From Halomonas sp. SpR8 (GTDB lineage Bacteria > Pseudomonadota > Gammaproteobacteria > Pseudomonadales > Halomonadaceae), in assembly GCF_031010195.1 (NCBI RefSeq), contig NZ_JAUAMC010000001.1, positions 186,001 to 250,000 on the forward strand: DNA of 64,000 bases, read 5' to 3'. A program made the position numbers and the translations under genes. A model generated the notes under the pieces. The model was not told the origin of the DNA. It worked only from the letters and a program-made list of their open reading frames with translations, and did not search any database. Of this stretch, positions 55,668 through 64,000 are shown piece by piece; position 1 is the first letter of the stretch; every line of letters starts with the position of its first letter.

Positions 55668-58600
55668 CTTAAAGCCTCTTTGGGGCTGAAAAAGTAGTCT
55701 ATCGCAGCACCTGCTGCGCCTTCGATATTCGGGCTAGGACTAGTTCCCCCCACCGCGCTATCAATGAAGTCTAAAGCCGCGCCTTGCACGCCTGGATTCG
55801 CTATTCCGACAGCTGCACCCGGGGAAACGGTCGCCACACTGCACATAGCACGCAGGCTAAGCTGATTTGCACTTGCCGCTAAAGCACTACTGGCCCCTGC
55901 CGCGACGTTTGCTGCTCCCGGTGCTGCTGCACCCACCATGGGAGCTCCCAACGCGCCTGATGCCGCCGGCAGTGTGATGTTGTTACGTGATGCGCCCTGG
56001 AATTCTAGTGCTTCTGCGTATTGCGGATCTTTTGCAAAGGCTGACATGCTAGATGGGAATAGTGCACCAATAATACCGGGCCGATAGCTACTGCCAGTTA
56101 ATACTTCACCAGCAGGTGCTGCTGGGGGTGGCGGTGTAGTTGAACCATGTGCTAACGCCTGTGAGCCATACGCTGCACTAATACTGCCCATGGCTGATTG
56201 AAACAGCCCCAACGGATCCACAATCCCCGTCGGATTGGTCACATAGCCATACAAATTCGTGCCGCCGTTTAACCCAATCGGATCCTGGCTGATATACCGC
56301 CCCTGCTGCGGGTCGTAATAACGATGGCGGTTGTAGTAAAGCCCTGATTCTTCATCATGCCACTGGCCCTGGAAGCGGATTGGCTGGGTGACGTTGCGCA
56401 CGGCACGTTGGTTTTTGACGGCCATCCAGTCGTCGGGCTCGGCGAGCCAGCGGGGTTGGCCGTTGGGGGTGACCAGTTGCATGGGTGTGCCGAGAGCATC
56501 GGTGATATAGGCGCTGACTAGCTGGCCTTGCTGGGTGTCGTCGATACGTAGCATGGGCACAAAACTCCCAGGCTCATACACCACGGTAGTGCGCTGGTTG
56601 TCGGTTTCTTCGCGCACGATGCGATCGCCGTCCCAGCCGTAGTGGGTGGTGGCGGTGGTGCCGTTGGTGTGGCGTACGGTTTTGCTGATGCGTCTTCCCA
56701 GGCCGTCGTAACGGTAAGTGGCTTCGTGGGTCGCCCCCAGCTCGCTGGCGTGGATCAGGTGAACTAGGCGGTTGGCGCCGTCGTAGCCCAGGGTTAAACG
56801 TTCGCCGTTGGGCTGTTGGCGTTCGATCAGGTTGCCTGCGCCGTCGTAGCGGTAGCGGGTACCGTTGAGTTGGGTGAGGCGGTTATCCGTCAGTCCTTGC
56901 TGCTTGTCGACACTTTGCTCTAAGCGATTACCCGCCGCATCCACCGAGTAGCGGTGGGCGTAGTCGCCGTGCTGGCTGCCGATCAAGCGCCCGGCGGCGT
57001 CGTAGCTGTAGGCGATGACTTGTTCTGCTGGGACACCTTGCAAGCTACGGAAGCTCATCCGGCCCAGGGCGTCGTATTGATAGGCTTGCTGGCTGGTGGT
57101 GTCCGGGCTGCGCAGGGTGAGGTGATCCAGTTGGCCCAGCTCTGTGTAGCCGCGCTCTAGTACCAGCGGCTGATTGGTGCTGGTGCTAAGACGGCGCTGG
57201 GTCTCTCGGTGCAGGGCATCGGGCTCGAGGGCGATTTCCAGATCCAGGCCGGGGGCACTCATGCCGTGCAGGTGGCCGCTGCCGTAGGTGTGCCAATTTA
57301 GCGCCGGTAGGTCGCCGAATTGGCTGGCTTCGGGCGCGCCAGTGGCGGTGAGCGTGTGCTGGTGTTGCCATGTCCAACCGTTACCTTCGGCGTTTGCGCT
57401 ATGCCGCTGCTGTTCGCCAATTAACCGCTGGGCTTCGTCGTAGCGGAACGTGACCTCGCCGTGGTCATTGGTGACGCTGAGTAACTGACCATTGGCACCC
57501 CACTGATAATGTTCACTGCTGGCCGGGGTGTGCTCGGTGGCGGGCAGGTGCCGGGCCGTCAGGCGACCGGCTTCGTCATAGTCGTAACGGGTCACCAGCG
57601 GCTGGCCGTCGGGGCCGGGGCGGTTGGCTTCGATGCGTTCGATCAGTCGCCCAGCGTCATCGTAGCGGTACTGCTGTTCGCGGCCGTCGGGGCCGGTTTC
57701 GCTGGCGAGGCGATCCATCTCGTCATAAGCAAAGCGGTACACCGCGCCGTTGCCCAGGGTCAGTTCGCTCAAGCGGCCAATGTCATCGTAAGCGGTAAAC
57801 TGCTGGCTCCCGTCGGCCTCGATGCGCTGTACCGGGCGGCCGTGGTCATCAAAGAAGAACTGCTGCCGAAAGCCTTGCGGGCCTTCCAGCTCTACCAGCC
57901 GCCCTAGGGAGTCTACATGGTGGTGCCAGTAGAGCCCGTCAGGAAGCTGGGTGGTGATGCGTCGGCCCATCTTGTCGTGCTGGGTGCGGGTGGTCTCGTT
58001 CAGGGCGTTGGTGACGCTGGCCAGATAACCGTGGCGGTCGTAGGCGTACTCGGTGCGCTGCTGTGAGCAGTCGATCTGGGCGGTGACCTGACCCAGGGCG
58101 TTCCACTCCCGCTGGTGGGTGGCCCCGCCTGCATCGGTGAGAGTAGTAGGGCGGTCGGGCAGGTCGGTATTGTCGTAGGCGAAGGCGGTAGTGCCTTCCG
58201 GCCCGGTGACCGCCAGCGGATGGCCGAGGTCGTTGCGTGTGATCTGCCAGCGCTGATTCTCCGGCCCTTCAATACTCACCGGCTGGCCCAGAGCATCCCG
58301 CTCAATGGCCCAGCGCGTGCCGTCCGGGCCGGTCTGCGCGATCACTTGGCCGTGCTCATCCCGTTCGATCAGCGTCTCGTGACCCAACGGGTCCACCGTC
58401 GCTACCTTGAAACCCGCACGGTCGTAGCGGAACTCGATCCGCGAGCCATCGGTGCGGGTGTGGGCCGTCCAACGGCGGCCGGGGCCGCTGCCCACAAAGT
58501 GGTAGCGCTCCTCCCGGCCCAGGCTGTCGGTGACCAGGGTGTGATCCACCTGATAGCTGTACGTCCGCGCTAAGCCACCGGCTTCCTGCTGGCCCACTAC

Positions 58601-61600
58601 GCGGCCATCCGGGGCGTGGCGATCCCAGGTGTAGTGGGCCTCCATGCCCCCGGGTACCCGGTGGGCGGTGAGCATATGGTCTTGCCACTCAAACTCGCGC
58701 ACTACCTCGCCGTGGCGGTGGCGTACCGCAATCAAATCTCCCTCTGGGCTATAGGAGTAGCGCACTAACCACTCGTCCGCTGTCTCACCGTCGTGCTCTT
58801 GCACCAGCTTAACGCCGGTTAAGCGCTGCCCGCTATCACCTTGCATGGCGGGAAGCAGGGCATCGTAGATCAGTTGGTAGTGACGTTGGGCGCTGTCGAT
58901 CACACGCACCAACAGATCACCTTCCCAGCGGTACTGGGTGATATAGCCGTTGCGATCGCGCTCTTCGATTAAGGGCCAGCGGGCAGCGCTATTTTCAGGA
59001 CTATCGCCTGAAGGTGCACCCGTGGTCGCCGCTGCGTCTGCTGGATGGGCAGAGGCTGGGCTGGCAAACACGTAGTAAAGCCCGCTGGCATCGCTTAACA
59101 CGATACGTTCGGGATCATTGCGCAATGTCTCGTCCAGGGCTTGCCAGCGGCTATCGTCGTTTGGGGCGCCATCTTGTCCAGAAGCGCTGACGCTCGTGCT
59201 CCCTCCACGACGGATCCACAGCTGCTCGGTGGGCGAGAAGCGCGTCTGGCCGGAAACCAGTGCGCCAAAGGTAATCGCACGGCCCTGGGCATCGTGAACA
59301 ATGCAGGCGTCGTCGTTAAGGGTAATGGCGAGACTTTCACCGGGGAGCGACCACCCCTGACCCAGGGCGCCTATCTGTTCGTTACTAGAGAGATAGCCGC
59401 GGCTGAACACAAATGGCCTTGGTGCCGGGAGCGCAAAATCGGTTTCCGCAGGCAGCAGTTTGGCGCCCAACAGCGGGTTAACCGGGCTGCCTACCGCCGG
59501 TTGGCAGGCGCTGCAGTCGTCGGCCAGGCCATCGGTGATGTCGATATCGTCCAGCGCCAACGGGGTGGCGGCGGTAATGTCGCTGCTGAGCAGCGGCGTC
59601 TGGTGCGGGTCGAGGGTGACGTCCTCGCTCTCCTCGGGCTCGGCTTCCCCGGGTAAGCGAGGCAGCACAATGGCGTGGCCTTGGCCACGCCCGGGGCTAC
59701 CGCCGGAGTTGATCTTGACCTGAGAGCCCACAATGGTCACCCCGCTGGGGTCGAGCTTGATAAAGCTGCCGCCGGCTTTAAGGGTGATTTCGCTGCCCGC
59801 TTCCAAGACGATCTGGCTACCCGCTTTATGGTGCAACTCGCGGCCTGCCTCAACTAACTGCGCCTCACCGTAGACTTCGTGTCGTGTTTGGTCTATCTGG
59901 AGGTGGTCATCACCTTTGATCAGGGTATGCCGCTTGCCGTGTACCGTCAGATGGTCATCGTTATTGATCTCGGTTAGGCGGTCACGGTGGAGCTTGAGAT
60001 AACTATCGCGCTTGATCTCCTCGGTGCGATCGTTAAGCGTCAGCAGCGCCAGGTCTTTCTGGGCATGCAGCCAGACTTGTTCTTTATCGGCTTCGTCCTC
60101 AAAGCGCAGTTCGTTAAAGCCTTCCGCTTTGTGGCTCTGGGTCCGTATGACCGTTCGGGTCTTGTGTTCCGGTAGCGGGTAGGGCGGTGTATTCACCGCG
60201 TGGTAGGTGCGCCCAGTGACCAGCGGCTGGTCTGGATCGCCCTCTAAGAACGACAAAATTACCTCGTGGCCGATCCGGGGGATCGCCATGCTGCCGTAGC
60301 CGCCACCTGCCCATCCCTGGGCCACCCGCACCCAACAGCTGGCGGTCTCGTCGGGTTCGGCGTAGCGATCCCAGGGGAACTGCACCTTGACCCGGCCGTG
60401 TTCGTCGCAGTAGATCTCTTCGCCTTCCGGCCCCACCACAAAGGCCACCTGGGGGCCATCAACGCGAGGCTTGGGATTAGGTCGCGGGCGAAAGGTCTGA
60501 TCCCGGGGCATCATCAGCACGTCGTTGTGGTAGCGGGTCATTAGCTCGCCTGATTGCACACTACTGCTGTTATCACCCCGGGCCATGCCGTCTTCTTCTA
60601 GTGCCTGGGGCTGTTCGCCGTGATGCACCACTGATACCACTTGCCAGTCGTGGTTCAGGCTATCGATATCATGGTCAGTAAGGGTAAAGCAGAGGCCAGG
60701 GGAGAGCTCTGGTAGGTCGCTTTCGGCCTCGGCGGTGGTAGCGTCAGCACGTAGGGACTCTAACCGGTGGCGAGTGAAAGGCTTGCCGGCGTCATCCTTC
60801 TTATAGCGCCCGGGATAATCGAAGTGTTCGTAATCATCCCGCTGGGCATGCTCGCCGAGTCCAGGGGCGTGGTGATCGTGCAATTGAGCGTAGGAGGGAT
60901 TTTTAAAGCTGTAGTCTTTAAGCATGGTCGAGGCGGGGCGAACCCGACTGGCCTGGCGCAGCTTACGAAGGTGGCGTTGGGGCGGGGAGCCCCCTGCGCG
61001 GCCGTGGTAAGTGCGCTCGCCCACGCTGGGCAACACCACTGTCGAGTCGGCGAACACCAGCGAGTGTTTACCACCTTCGGCATTCTCAAACTCATGAAAA
61101 TAAAAGCAGCCCTCTTCGGCAGCTAAGCGCTCCACAAAGGCCAGGTCGGTCTCCCGGTACTGCACCAGAAACTCCCGCTCAAGGGGCGTGCGGGTGGTGG
61201 CAAAGCCGATATCAATGAGATCGCGCTCGTTGGCTAAGGTGGTGATCGCATCATAAGGCGAGGTGTCTTGAAAGATACGCGAATTATGGCGCAGGGATAA
61301 CCGCCACAGGGCAGGGCGAATCTCCACCCGATAGAAGCTGCGCCGATGGCCTCGATCACCGCGATGCAGCTCATTGATAATGCCATGTATCCGGCGCATC
61401 GGTTCGCCGTCCTGCCAAATAGTGAGCGTGGCATTTTGATCCAAACAATCAACCGGTGAGAGGGTGTGGGTGCGACTGGCAAACTCAACGGAGAGGTTAA
61501 ACGGTTCAGACAGGGCCTCGCGATGAGTAAAACGTACCACGGCGGTGTCATCGGCTCCTGGAAGCGTCAGGGTAAATTGTAGGCCCGTCTGATCCGCCAT
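55664..61600 (-). CDS. VgrG-RHS fusion, type VI secretion effector
   Basis: 1978 residues in one frame. VgrG spike at about 1-640: N-terminal FTHREALSEPFNLSVEF, the gp5-like OB fold (RVKVQFPWDRYA, CWVRVAQGWAGGGYG), and a beta-helix rich in glycine (EAGSEITLKAGG). A linker leads to the RHS shell from about 700 (FVFSRGYLSSNEQIG) to 1798, with many YD repeats and the self-cleavage site ending DPLGL. The tip (about 1799-1978) is rich in Ala, Gly and Ser, poorly charged. VgrG-RHS fusion is rarer than VgrG and RHS as separate proteins. A two-helix immunity gene follows. No other T6SS gene is in the window. Confidence 0.92.
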   Translation of the reverse strand: MADQTGLQFTLTLPGADDTAVVRFTHREALSEPFNLSVEFASRTHTLSPVDCLDQNATLTIWQDGEPMRRIHGIINELHRGDRGHRRSFYRVEIRPALWRLSLRHNSRIFQDTSPYDAITTLANERDLIDIGFATTRTPLEREFLVQYRETDLAFVERLAAEEGCFYFHEFENAEGGKHSLVFADSTVVLPSVGERTYHGRAGGSPPQRHLRKLRQASRVRPASTMLKDYSFKNPSYAQLHDHHAPGLGEHAQRDDYEHFDYPGRYKKDDAGKPFTRHRLESLRADATTAEAESDLPELSPGLCFTLTDHDIDSLNHDWQVVSVVHHGEQPQALEEDGMARGDNSSSVQSGELMTRYHNDVLMMPRDQTFRPRPNPKPRVDGPQVAFVVGPEGEEIYCDEHGRVKVQFPWDRYAEPDETASCWVRVAQGWAGGGYGSMAIPRIGHEVILSFLEGDPDQPLVTGRTYHAVNTPPYPLPEHKTRTVIRTQSHKAEGFNELRFEDEADKEQVWLHAQKDLALLTLNDRTEEIKRDSYLKLHRDRLTEINNDDHLTVHGKRHTLIKGDDHLQIDQTRHEVYGEAQLVEAGRELHHKAGSQIVLEAGSEITLKAGGSFIKLDPSGVTIVGSQVKINSGGSPGRGQGHAIVLPRLPGEAEPEESEDVTLDPHQTPLLSSDITAATPLALDDIDITDGLADDCSACQPAVGSPVNPLLGAKLLPAETDFALPAPRPFVFSRGYLSSNEQIGALGQGWSLPGESLAITLNDDACIVHDAQGRAITFGALVSGQTRFSPTEQLWIRRGGSTSVSASGQDGAPNDDSRWQALDETLRNDPERIVLSDASGLYYVFASPASAHPADAAATTGAPSGDSPENSAARWPLIEERDRNGYITQYRWEGDLLVRVIDSAQRHYQLIYDALLPAMQGDSGQRLTGVKLVQEHDGETADEWLVRYSYSPEGDLIAVRHRHGEVVREFEWQDHMLTAHRVPGGMEAHYTWDRHAPDGRVVGQQEAGGLARTYSYQVDHTLVTDSLGREERYHFVGSGPGRRWTAHTRTDGSRIEFRYDRAGFKVATVDPLGHETLIERDEHGQVIAQTGPDGTRWAIERDALGQPVSIEGPENQRWQITRNDLGHPLAVTGPEGTTAFAYDNTDLPDRPTTLTDAGGATHQREWNALGQVTAQIDCSQQRTEYAYDRHGYLASVTNALNETTRTQHDKMGRRITTQLPDGLYWHHHVDSLGRLVELEGPQGFRQQFFFDDHGRPVQRIEADGSQQFTAYDDIGRLSELTLGNGAVYRFAYDEMDRLASETGPDGREQQYRYDDAGRLIERIEANRPGPDGQPLVTRYDYDEAGRLTARHLPATEHTPASSEHYQWGANGQLLSVTNDHGEVTFRYDEAQRLIGEQQRHSANAEGNGWTWQHQHTLTATGAPEASQFGDLPALNWHTYGSGHLHGMSAPGLDLEIALEPDALHRETQRRLSTSTNQPLVLERGYTELGQLDHLTLRSPDTTSQQAYQYDALGRMSFRSLQGVPAEQVIAYSYDAAGRLIGSQHGDYAHRYSVDAAGNRLEQSVDKQQGLTDNRLTQLNGTRYRYDGAGNLIERQQPNGERLTLGYDGANRLVHLIHASELGATHEATYRYDGLGRRISKTVRHTNGTTATTHYGWDGDRIVREETDNQRTTVVYEPGSFVPMLRIDDTQQGQLVSAYITDALGTPMQLVTPNGQPRWLAEPDDWMAVKNQRAVRNVTQPIRFQGQWHDEESGLYYNRHRYYDPQQGRYISQDPIGLNGGTNLYGYVTNPTGIVDPLGLFQSAMGSISAAYGSQALAHGSTTPPPPAAPAGEVLTGSSYRPGIIGALFPSSMSAFAKDPQYAEALEFQGASRNNITLPAASGALGAPMVGAAAPGAANVAAGASSALAASANQLSLRAMCSVATVSPGAAVGIANPGVQGAALDFIDSAVGGTSPSPNIEGAAGAAIDYFFSPKEALR
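56207..58134. repeat. 1.93-kb direct repeat, copy B (RHS core)
   Basis: Partner of 53461-55388. It lies within the intact fusion gene, residues of about 1155-1798. Confidence 0.93.
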
Positions 61601-61873
61601 CCTTCCACTCCTTGAATCGTTATATACTAAATGAGAACGATTGAGGGTAGTGGCACTGGGCGAGAAGGCAACCCCTTGAAGGCAAGTTACCGGGATCTCT
61701 TACGCGCTTGTAAGAGATGTCTTACAAGGTTTTAAGCGATGGCTTACAGCATAAAAATTGAAGCAATGGTTCGCTAAAAAAAGAAGGGGGCCGACGTCAC
61801 TGCAAAAGTGCTGTCCCTCTTAATGCATGATTATTGTATTTCTTTAGACTAGTCCATCAATCAGGAGGTATTG
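61601..61873. other. Regulatory region between vgrG-rhs and the Myb-like gene
   Basis: 273 bases with no gene other than the leader ORF at 61874. It holds the overlapping inverted repeats around 61697-61728. AT-rich tracts near 61745-61785 and 61826-61850 would suit promoters for both directions. Confidence 0.6.
61697..61728. promoter_or_regulatory. GacA-type palindrome and an overlapping inverted repeat
   Basis: TGTAAG-AGATGT-CTTACA at 61709-61726 exactly fits the site bound by GacA/VarA/UvrY-type regulators (TGTAAGN6CTTACA). A second repeat, TCTCTTAC-GCGCTT-GTAAGAGA, overlaps it from the left, and a further CTTACA lies at 61742. It sits about 110 bases upstream of vgrG-rhs. Confidence 0.6.
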
Positions 61874-61960
61874 ATGACTCAATGCCGCCGTGATGGAGAG
61901 CTGTGCGGGAACTTGATAGGAGGACAGTATGGCAGCACCATTCTCGCGTCGCCACCGTAG
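61874..61960 (+). CDS. 28-residue leader ORF overlapping the Myb-like gene
   Basis: MTQCRRDGELCGNLIGGQYG... ending LASPP. AGGAGG at 61863-61868 is six bases before its ATG. It ends 32 bases inside the next gene in another frame, so it could couple translation of the Myb-like protein. Small and unrecognised; it may not be expressed. Confidence 0.4.
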   Translation: MTQCRRDGELCGNLIGGQYGSTILASPP

Positions 61961-62765
61961 TAAAGGGATTTACCGCGAGTGGACCCTGATAGAGATGGAG
62001 CTAATTAAACGTCATCATAGCGAGATGACGTTTAAAGAGCTGCAAGCCCAGCATCTGCCCCATCGTACGATTGGGGCCTTAAAGAGGATGTCGTACTTAC
62101 TGGGGCTCAAGAAGCTTGAGTATGATCGAGAGTATGGTCAGCCTCGGTGGACAGAAGAGGAGTTGCGGATTATTGCTAAGCATTTTTTGTTGCTCAAAAC
62201 AAGTGAAATACGACAGCGTTTTTTACCTCATCGCAGTAAACTAGCCATCCGCCAAGCGACGAGGAAGCTCGGCTTACGGGTGTTTAATGCAGTACCCTGG
62301 ACTGAAGAAGAACTGGCAATTTTGCGTCACGAGTTCCCGCTGGGTGGGCCTAAGCGGGTCAACCAACGGCTGCCACATCGCACGGTAGACGCCATCAAGC
62401 TGCGTAGCCGGGTGGAAGGGTTGGTTTACGTGCCGCACGGTGATGGGGAGTCAGGGGATCTTTGGAGCGCTGAGGAGCTTGATCTATTAAAGGCAAATTG
62501 CGGACTACCCGCCGCAGAGCTGGCGAAACTGTTTCCTCATCGGGAAAAGAAGGCAGTGATCAACAAGCGATATAAATTGCAGTGGAACCCAGTTAAGTTT
62601 TGGTCAGAAGGGGAGGTCGAGCGCATGTGTCAGCACCTTGATGCGTCTGTGGATGAGTTATGCGTTCTCTTCCCGAATAGGCCTCGGGAGGGGGTTAGGC
62701 TTAAACGCGATAAATTACGCCGGAAACAAGCCCAAATGCAGAAGCCAAATACACGCAAGGCGTAA
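61929..62765 (+). CDS. Protein of five Myb/SANT-like repeats
   Basis: 278 residues made of five units of about 45-55 residues. Each starts with a Trp (WTLIEMELI, RWTEEELRII, PWTEEELAIL, LWSAEELDLL, FWSEGEVERM) and contains a mid-unit pattern LPHRT/FPHR followed by a basic helix (ALKRMSYLLGL, AIRQATRKLGL, AIKLRSRVEGL). This is the Myb/SANT helix-turn-helix pattern. Basic at both ends, so DNA binding is likely. Site AGGAGG is six bases before ATG. Divergent from vgrG-rhs; may regulate it, but that is inference. Confidence 0.72.
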   Translation: MAAPFSRRHRSKGIYREWTLIEMELIKRHHSEMTFKELQAQHLPHRTIGALKRMSYLLGLKKLEYDREYGQPRWTEEELRIIAKHFLLLKTSEIRQRFLPHRSKLAIRQATRKLGLRVFNAVPWTEEELAILRHEFPLGGPKRVNQRLPHRTVDAIKLRSRVEGLVYVPHGDGESGDLWSAEELDLLKANCGLPAAELAKLFPHREKKAVINKRYKLQWNPVKFWSEGEVERMCQHLDASVDELCVLFPNRPREGVRLKRDKLRRKQAQMQKPNTRKA

Positions 62766-62796
62766 AATTTTTTGGTTAGTTGTGAGTGGGAGTCGA

Positions 62797-63654
62797 TCAA
62801 AGCCTAAACCCTTCAACAATATGCTCGGCCAAGCTATCAATAATGGGGGACTGGGAGGAGGTGTGCTGCAAAATGATGGATGCTTCCGGCAAAACGGGAA
62901 ACCCCTCTTTTTCACCCAATATCTGCATATCGGCGGTCACCAGGCTACGCATCCAGGCAGAAACGGCCAGCCCTGCCCCCACAACGGCTTGTAACGTTGC
63001 CAGGCTGGGACTGCTATAAGCGACCCGGTAGGCTCGGCCTGCACGGTCTAGCGCATTGCAGGCATGGCGACGACAAAAGCAGGGTGACTCAAACATGGCA
63101 AGGGGTAACGGCGTTTGTAGATGAGTGCTATGGCTTTCGGCGGATACCCATACGGTAGCTTCCCGCCTTAATATAGTGCCAATCTCATCGCCTATCTCCC
63201 GCGTCATGATGATCAGATCCAGGCTGTCTTTGGGCTGCTGGGAGAGTACCGAAGAGGGCGCGCAGTGCACATCCACATCCACCAGCGGCCAGGCTTGGGA
63301 AAAGGTTTTCAGAATGCCGGGCAGGAAGCGCATGACATAGTCATCCGGCACTCCCAGGCGGACACGACCCACCATATCGGGCTGGCGTAGAAGCGTCAGC
63401 GCCTCTCCCTGCAGCGATAGAATTTTGCGCGCATAGCCCAGTAGGGTATGGCCTTCGCTGGTCAATTGCAGCGGTTTGCTCTGACGCACAAACAGTGGGC
63501 GCTGAATAACGTCCTCTTCCAGCCGCTTGATTTGCATACTCACGGCGGATTGGGTGCGGTTCACCGCCACAGCGGCGCGGGTGAAGCCGCCTTGGTCAAC
63601 GATGGCAACAAAGGTACGCAGCAGCTCGTGATCGATGGTGGGTAGTGTGGCCAT
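62797..63654 (-). CDS. LysR-family transcriptional regulator
   Basis: 285 residues: winged helix (GGFTRAAVAVNRTQSAVSMQIKR region, about residues 19-41) then effector domain. It resembles the branch of LysR that sits next to DUF1127 genes. ATG at 63654 is preferred to an in-frame TTG at 63663. Divergent from the DUF1127 gene, which it probably controls. Confidence 0.88.
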   Translation of the reverse strand: MATLPTIDHELLRTFVAIVDQGGFTRAAVAVNRTQSAVSMQIKRLEEDVIQRPLFVRQSKPLQLTSEGHTLLGYARKILSLQGEALTLLRQPDMVGRVRLGVPDDYVMRFLPGILKTFSQAWPLVDVDVHCAPSSVLSQQPKDSLDLIIMTREIGDEIGTILRREATVWVSAESHSTHLQTPLPLAMFESPCFCRRHACNALDRAGRAYRVAYSSPSLATLQAVVGAGLAVSAWMRSLVTADMQILGEKEGFPVLPEASIILQHTSSQSPIIDSLAEHIVEGFRL

Positions 63655-63776
63655 GAGTATCAATATTTCTGATGTTGTCTATAAGGAGTATTCGTTGGAT
63701 TGATTGTAGGCGCTGCTCAATACTTCCTTCAACGCTTATTTGCTATGCCGCTGTAAGCGGCTATGAGGAGGTTGAA

Positions 63777-64000
63777 ATGGAGTGCACCGTCGCAAGCCAT
63801 CAAAACGCGCAGGGCCAGCAGTCGGAAGAGTGTGTAAATAAAGTAACCTGGCGAGAAAGGCTTTATCGCTGGCATCAACTGCGACGCGAACGCTATGCGC
63901 TGCGTCATTTAAGCGACGACATGTTGAAAGATATTGGCATTAGCCGTGACGCCGTTCAGCGTGAGTCGCGCCGCCCGTTTTGGGATGACCGAGGCTGGCG
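63777..64000 (+). CDS. DUF1127 family protein (3' partial)
   Basis: Runs off the window; 74 residues visible. The DUF1127 core is ALRHLSDDMLKDIGISRDAV, followed by RRPFWDD. GAGGAGG is six bases before the ATG. Small DUF1127 proteins are known in several proteobacteria, some RNA-related, with varied roles. Confidence 0.85.
   Translation, partial: MECTVASHQNAQGQQSEECVNKVTWRERLYRWHQLRRERYALRHLSDDMLKDIGISRDAVQRESRRPFWDDRGW

Noticed and set aside
54208..57377. Matching pairs of open frames on both strands in the two RHS copies
   Set aside because: These are shadows of the RHS genes, repeated because the core is duplicated.
1..64000. CRISPR arrays
   Set aside because: No set of regularly spaced 20-40 base repeats was seen; the short tandem repeats are adjacent, without spacers.
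1..64000. Insertion sequences or integrases
   Set aside because: No transposase, integrase or paired IS-type inverted ends were recognised, even near the lactamase islet and the RHS locus.

Overview
The window reads as chromosome of a moderately halophilic gammaproteobacterium, most likely Halomonas or a close relative in the Halomonadaceae. Reasons: two TAXI-type TRAP uptake systems with fused permeases, a Na+-coupled NSS transporter, genes to make and break down glucosylglycerate (an osmolyte), the order nudE-yrfG-hslR-hslO-pckA, and the run nrdR-ribD-ribBA-ribH-nusB-thiL-pgpA. The species assignment is inference from gene content; no 16S gene is present.

Layout. 1-3.5 kb: end of a YadG/YadH-type ABC exporter, queF, a YdjA-type nitroreductase and a thioesterase. 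3.5-5.3 kb: tRNA-Ser(GGA), followed by a small islet with an intact class D beta-lactamase, then a tiny membrane peptide. 5.4-12.6 kb: a LysR regulator divergent from an acyl-CoA dehydrogenase, a class III CoA-transferase and a TAXI-TRAP system, probably one acid-uptake and activation pathway. 12.7-16.2 kb: a metallopeptidase-like LPD1 protein, decayed genes, and two paralogous GGA-rich small RNAs of the CsrB/RsmZ type on either side of a zinc-ribbon gene, then an M42 peptidase. 16.2-22 kb: a second LysR + TAXI-TRAP cluster with an AtuA pair. 22-27 kb: an NSS transporter, umuDC under a LexA box, and glyA. 27-32.5 kb: a candidate sRNA, glucosylglycerate synthesis genes, dsbG and a GH13 glucosylglycerate/sucrose phosphorylase. 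32.6-51.7 kb: housekeeping genes (riboflavin and thiamine synthesis, lon, ilvD, the hsl cluster, pckA, an exported MsrB and an FMN-dependent hydroxyacid dehydrogenase). 51.8-61.6 kb: an accessory type VI secretion locus read on the minus strand. It holds a VgrG-RHS fusion of 1978 residues, a two-helix candidate immunity protein, a 5'-truncated second RHS gene with a different tip, a lipoprotein candidate immunity gene, and a decayed RHS remnant. 61.6-64 kb: a palindrome matching the GacA-type site, a leader ORF, a protein built of five Myb/SANT-like repeats, a LysR regulator and the start of a DUF1127 gene.

The most interesting parts are (a) the CsrB/RsmZ-like RNA pair around 14-15 kb, (b) the VgrG-RHS locus, whose two RHS cores share a direct repeat of about 1.93 kb that carries different toxin tips, (c) the Gac-type palindrome upstream of that locus, which may tie (a) to (b), and (d) the five-repeat Myb-like protein next to it. 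Functions are assigned by reading protein motifs; no database search was run.
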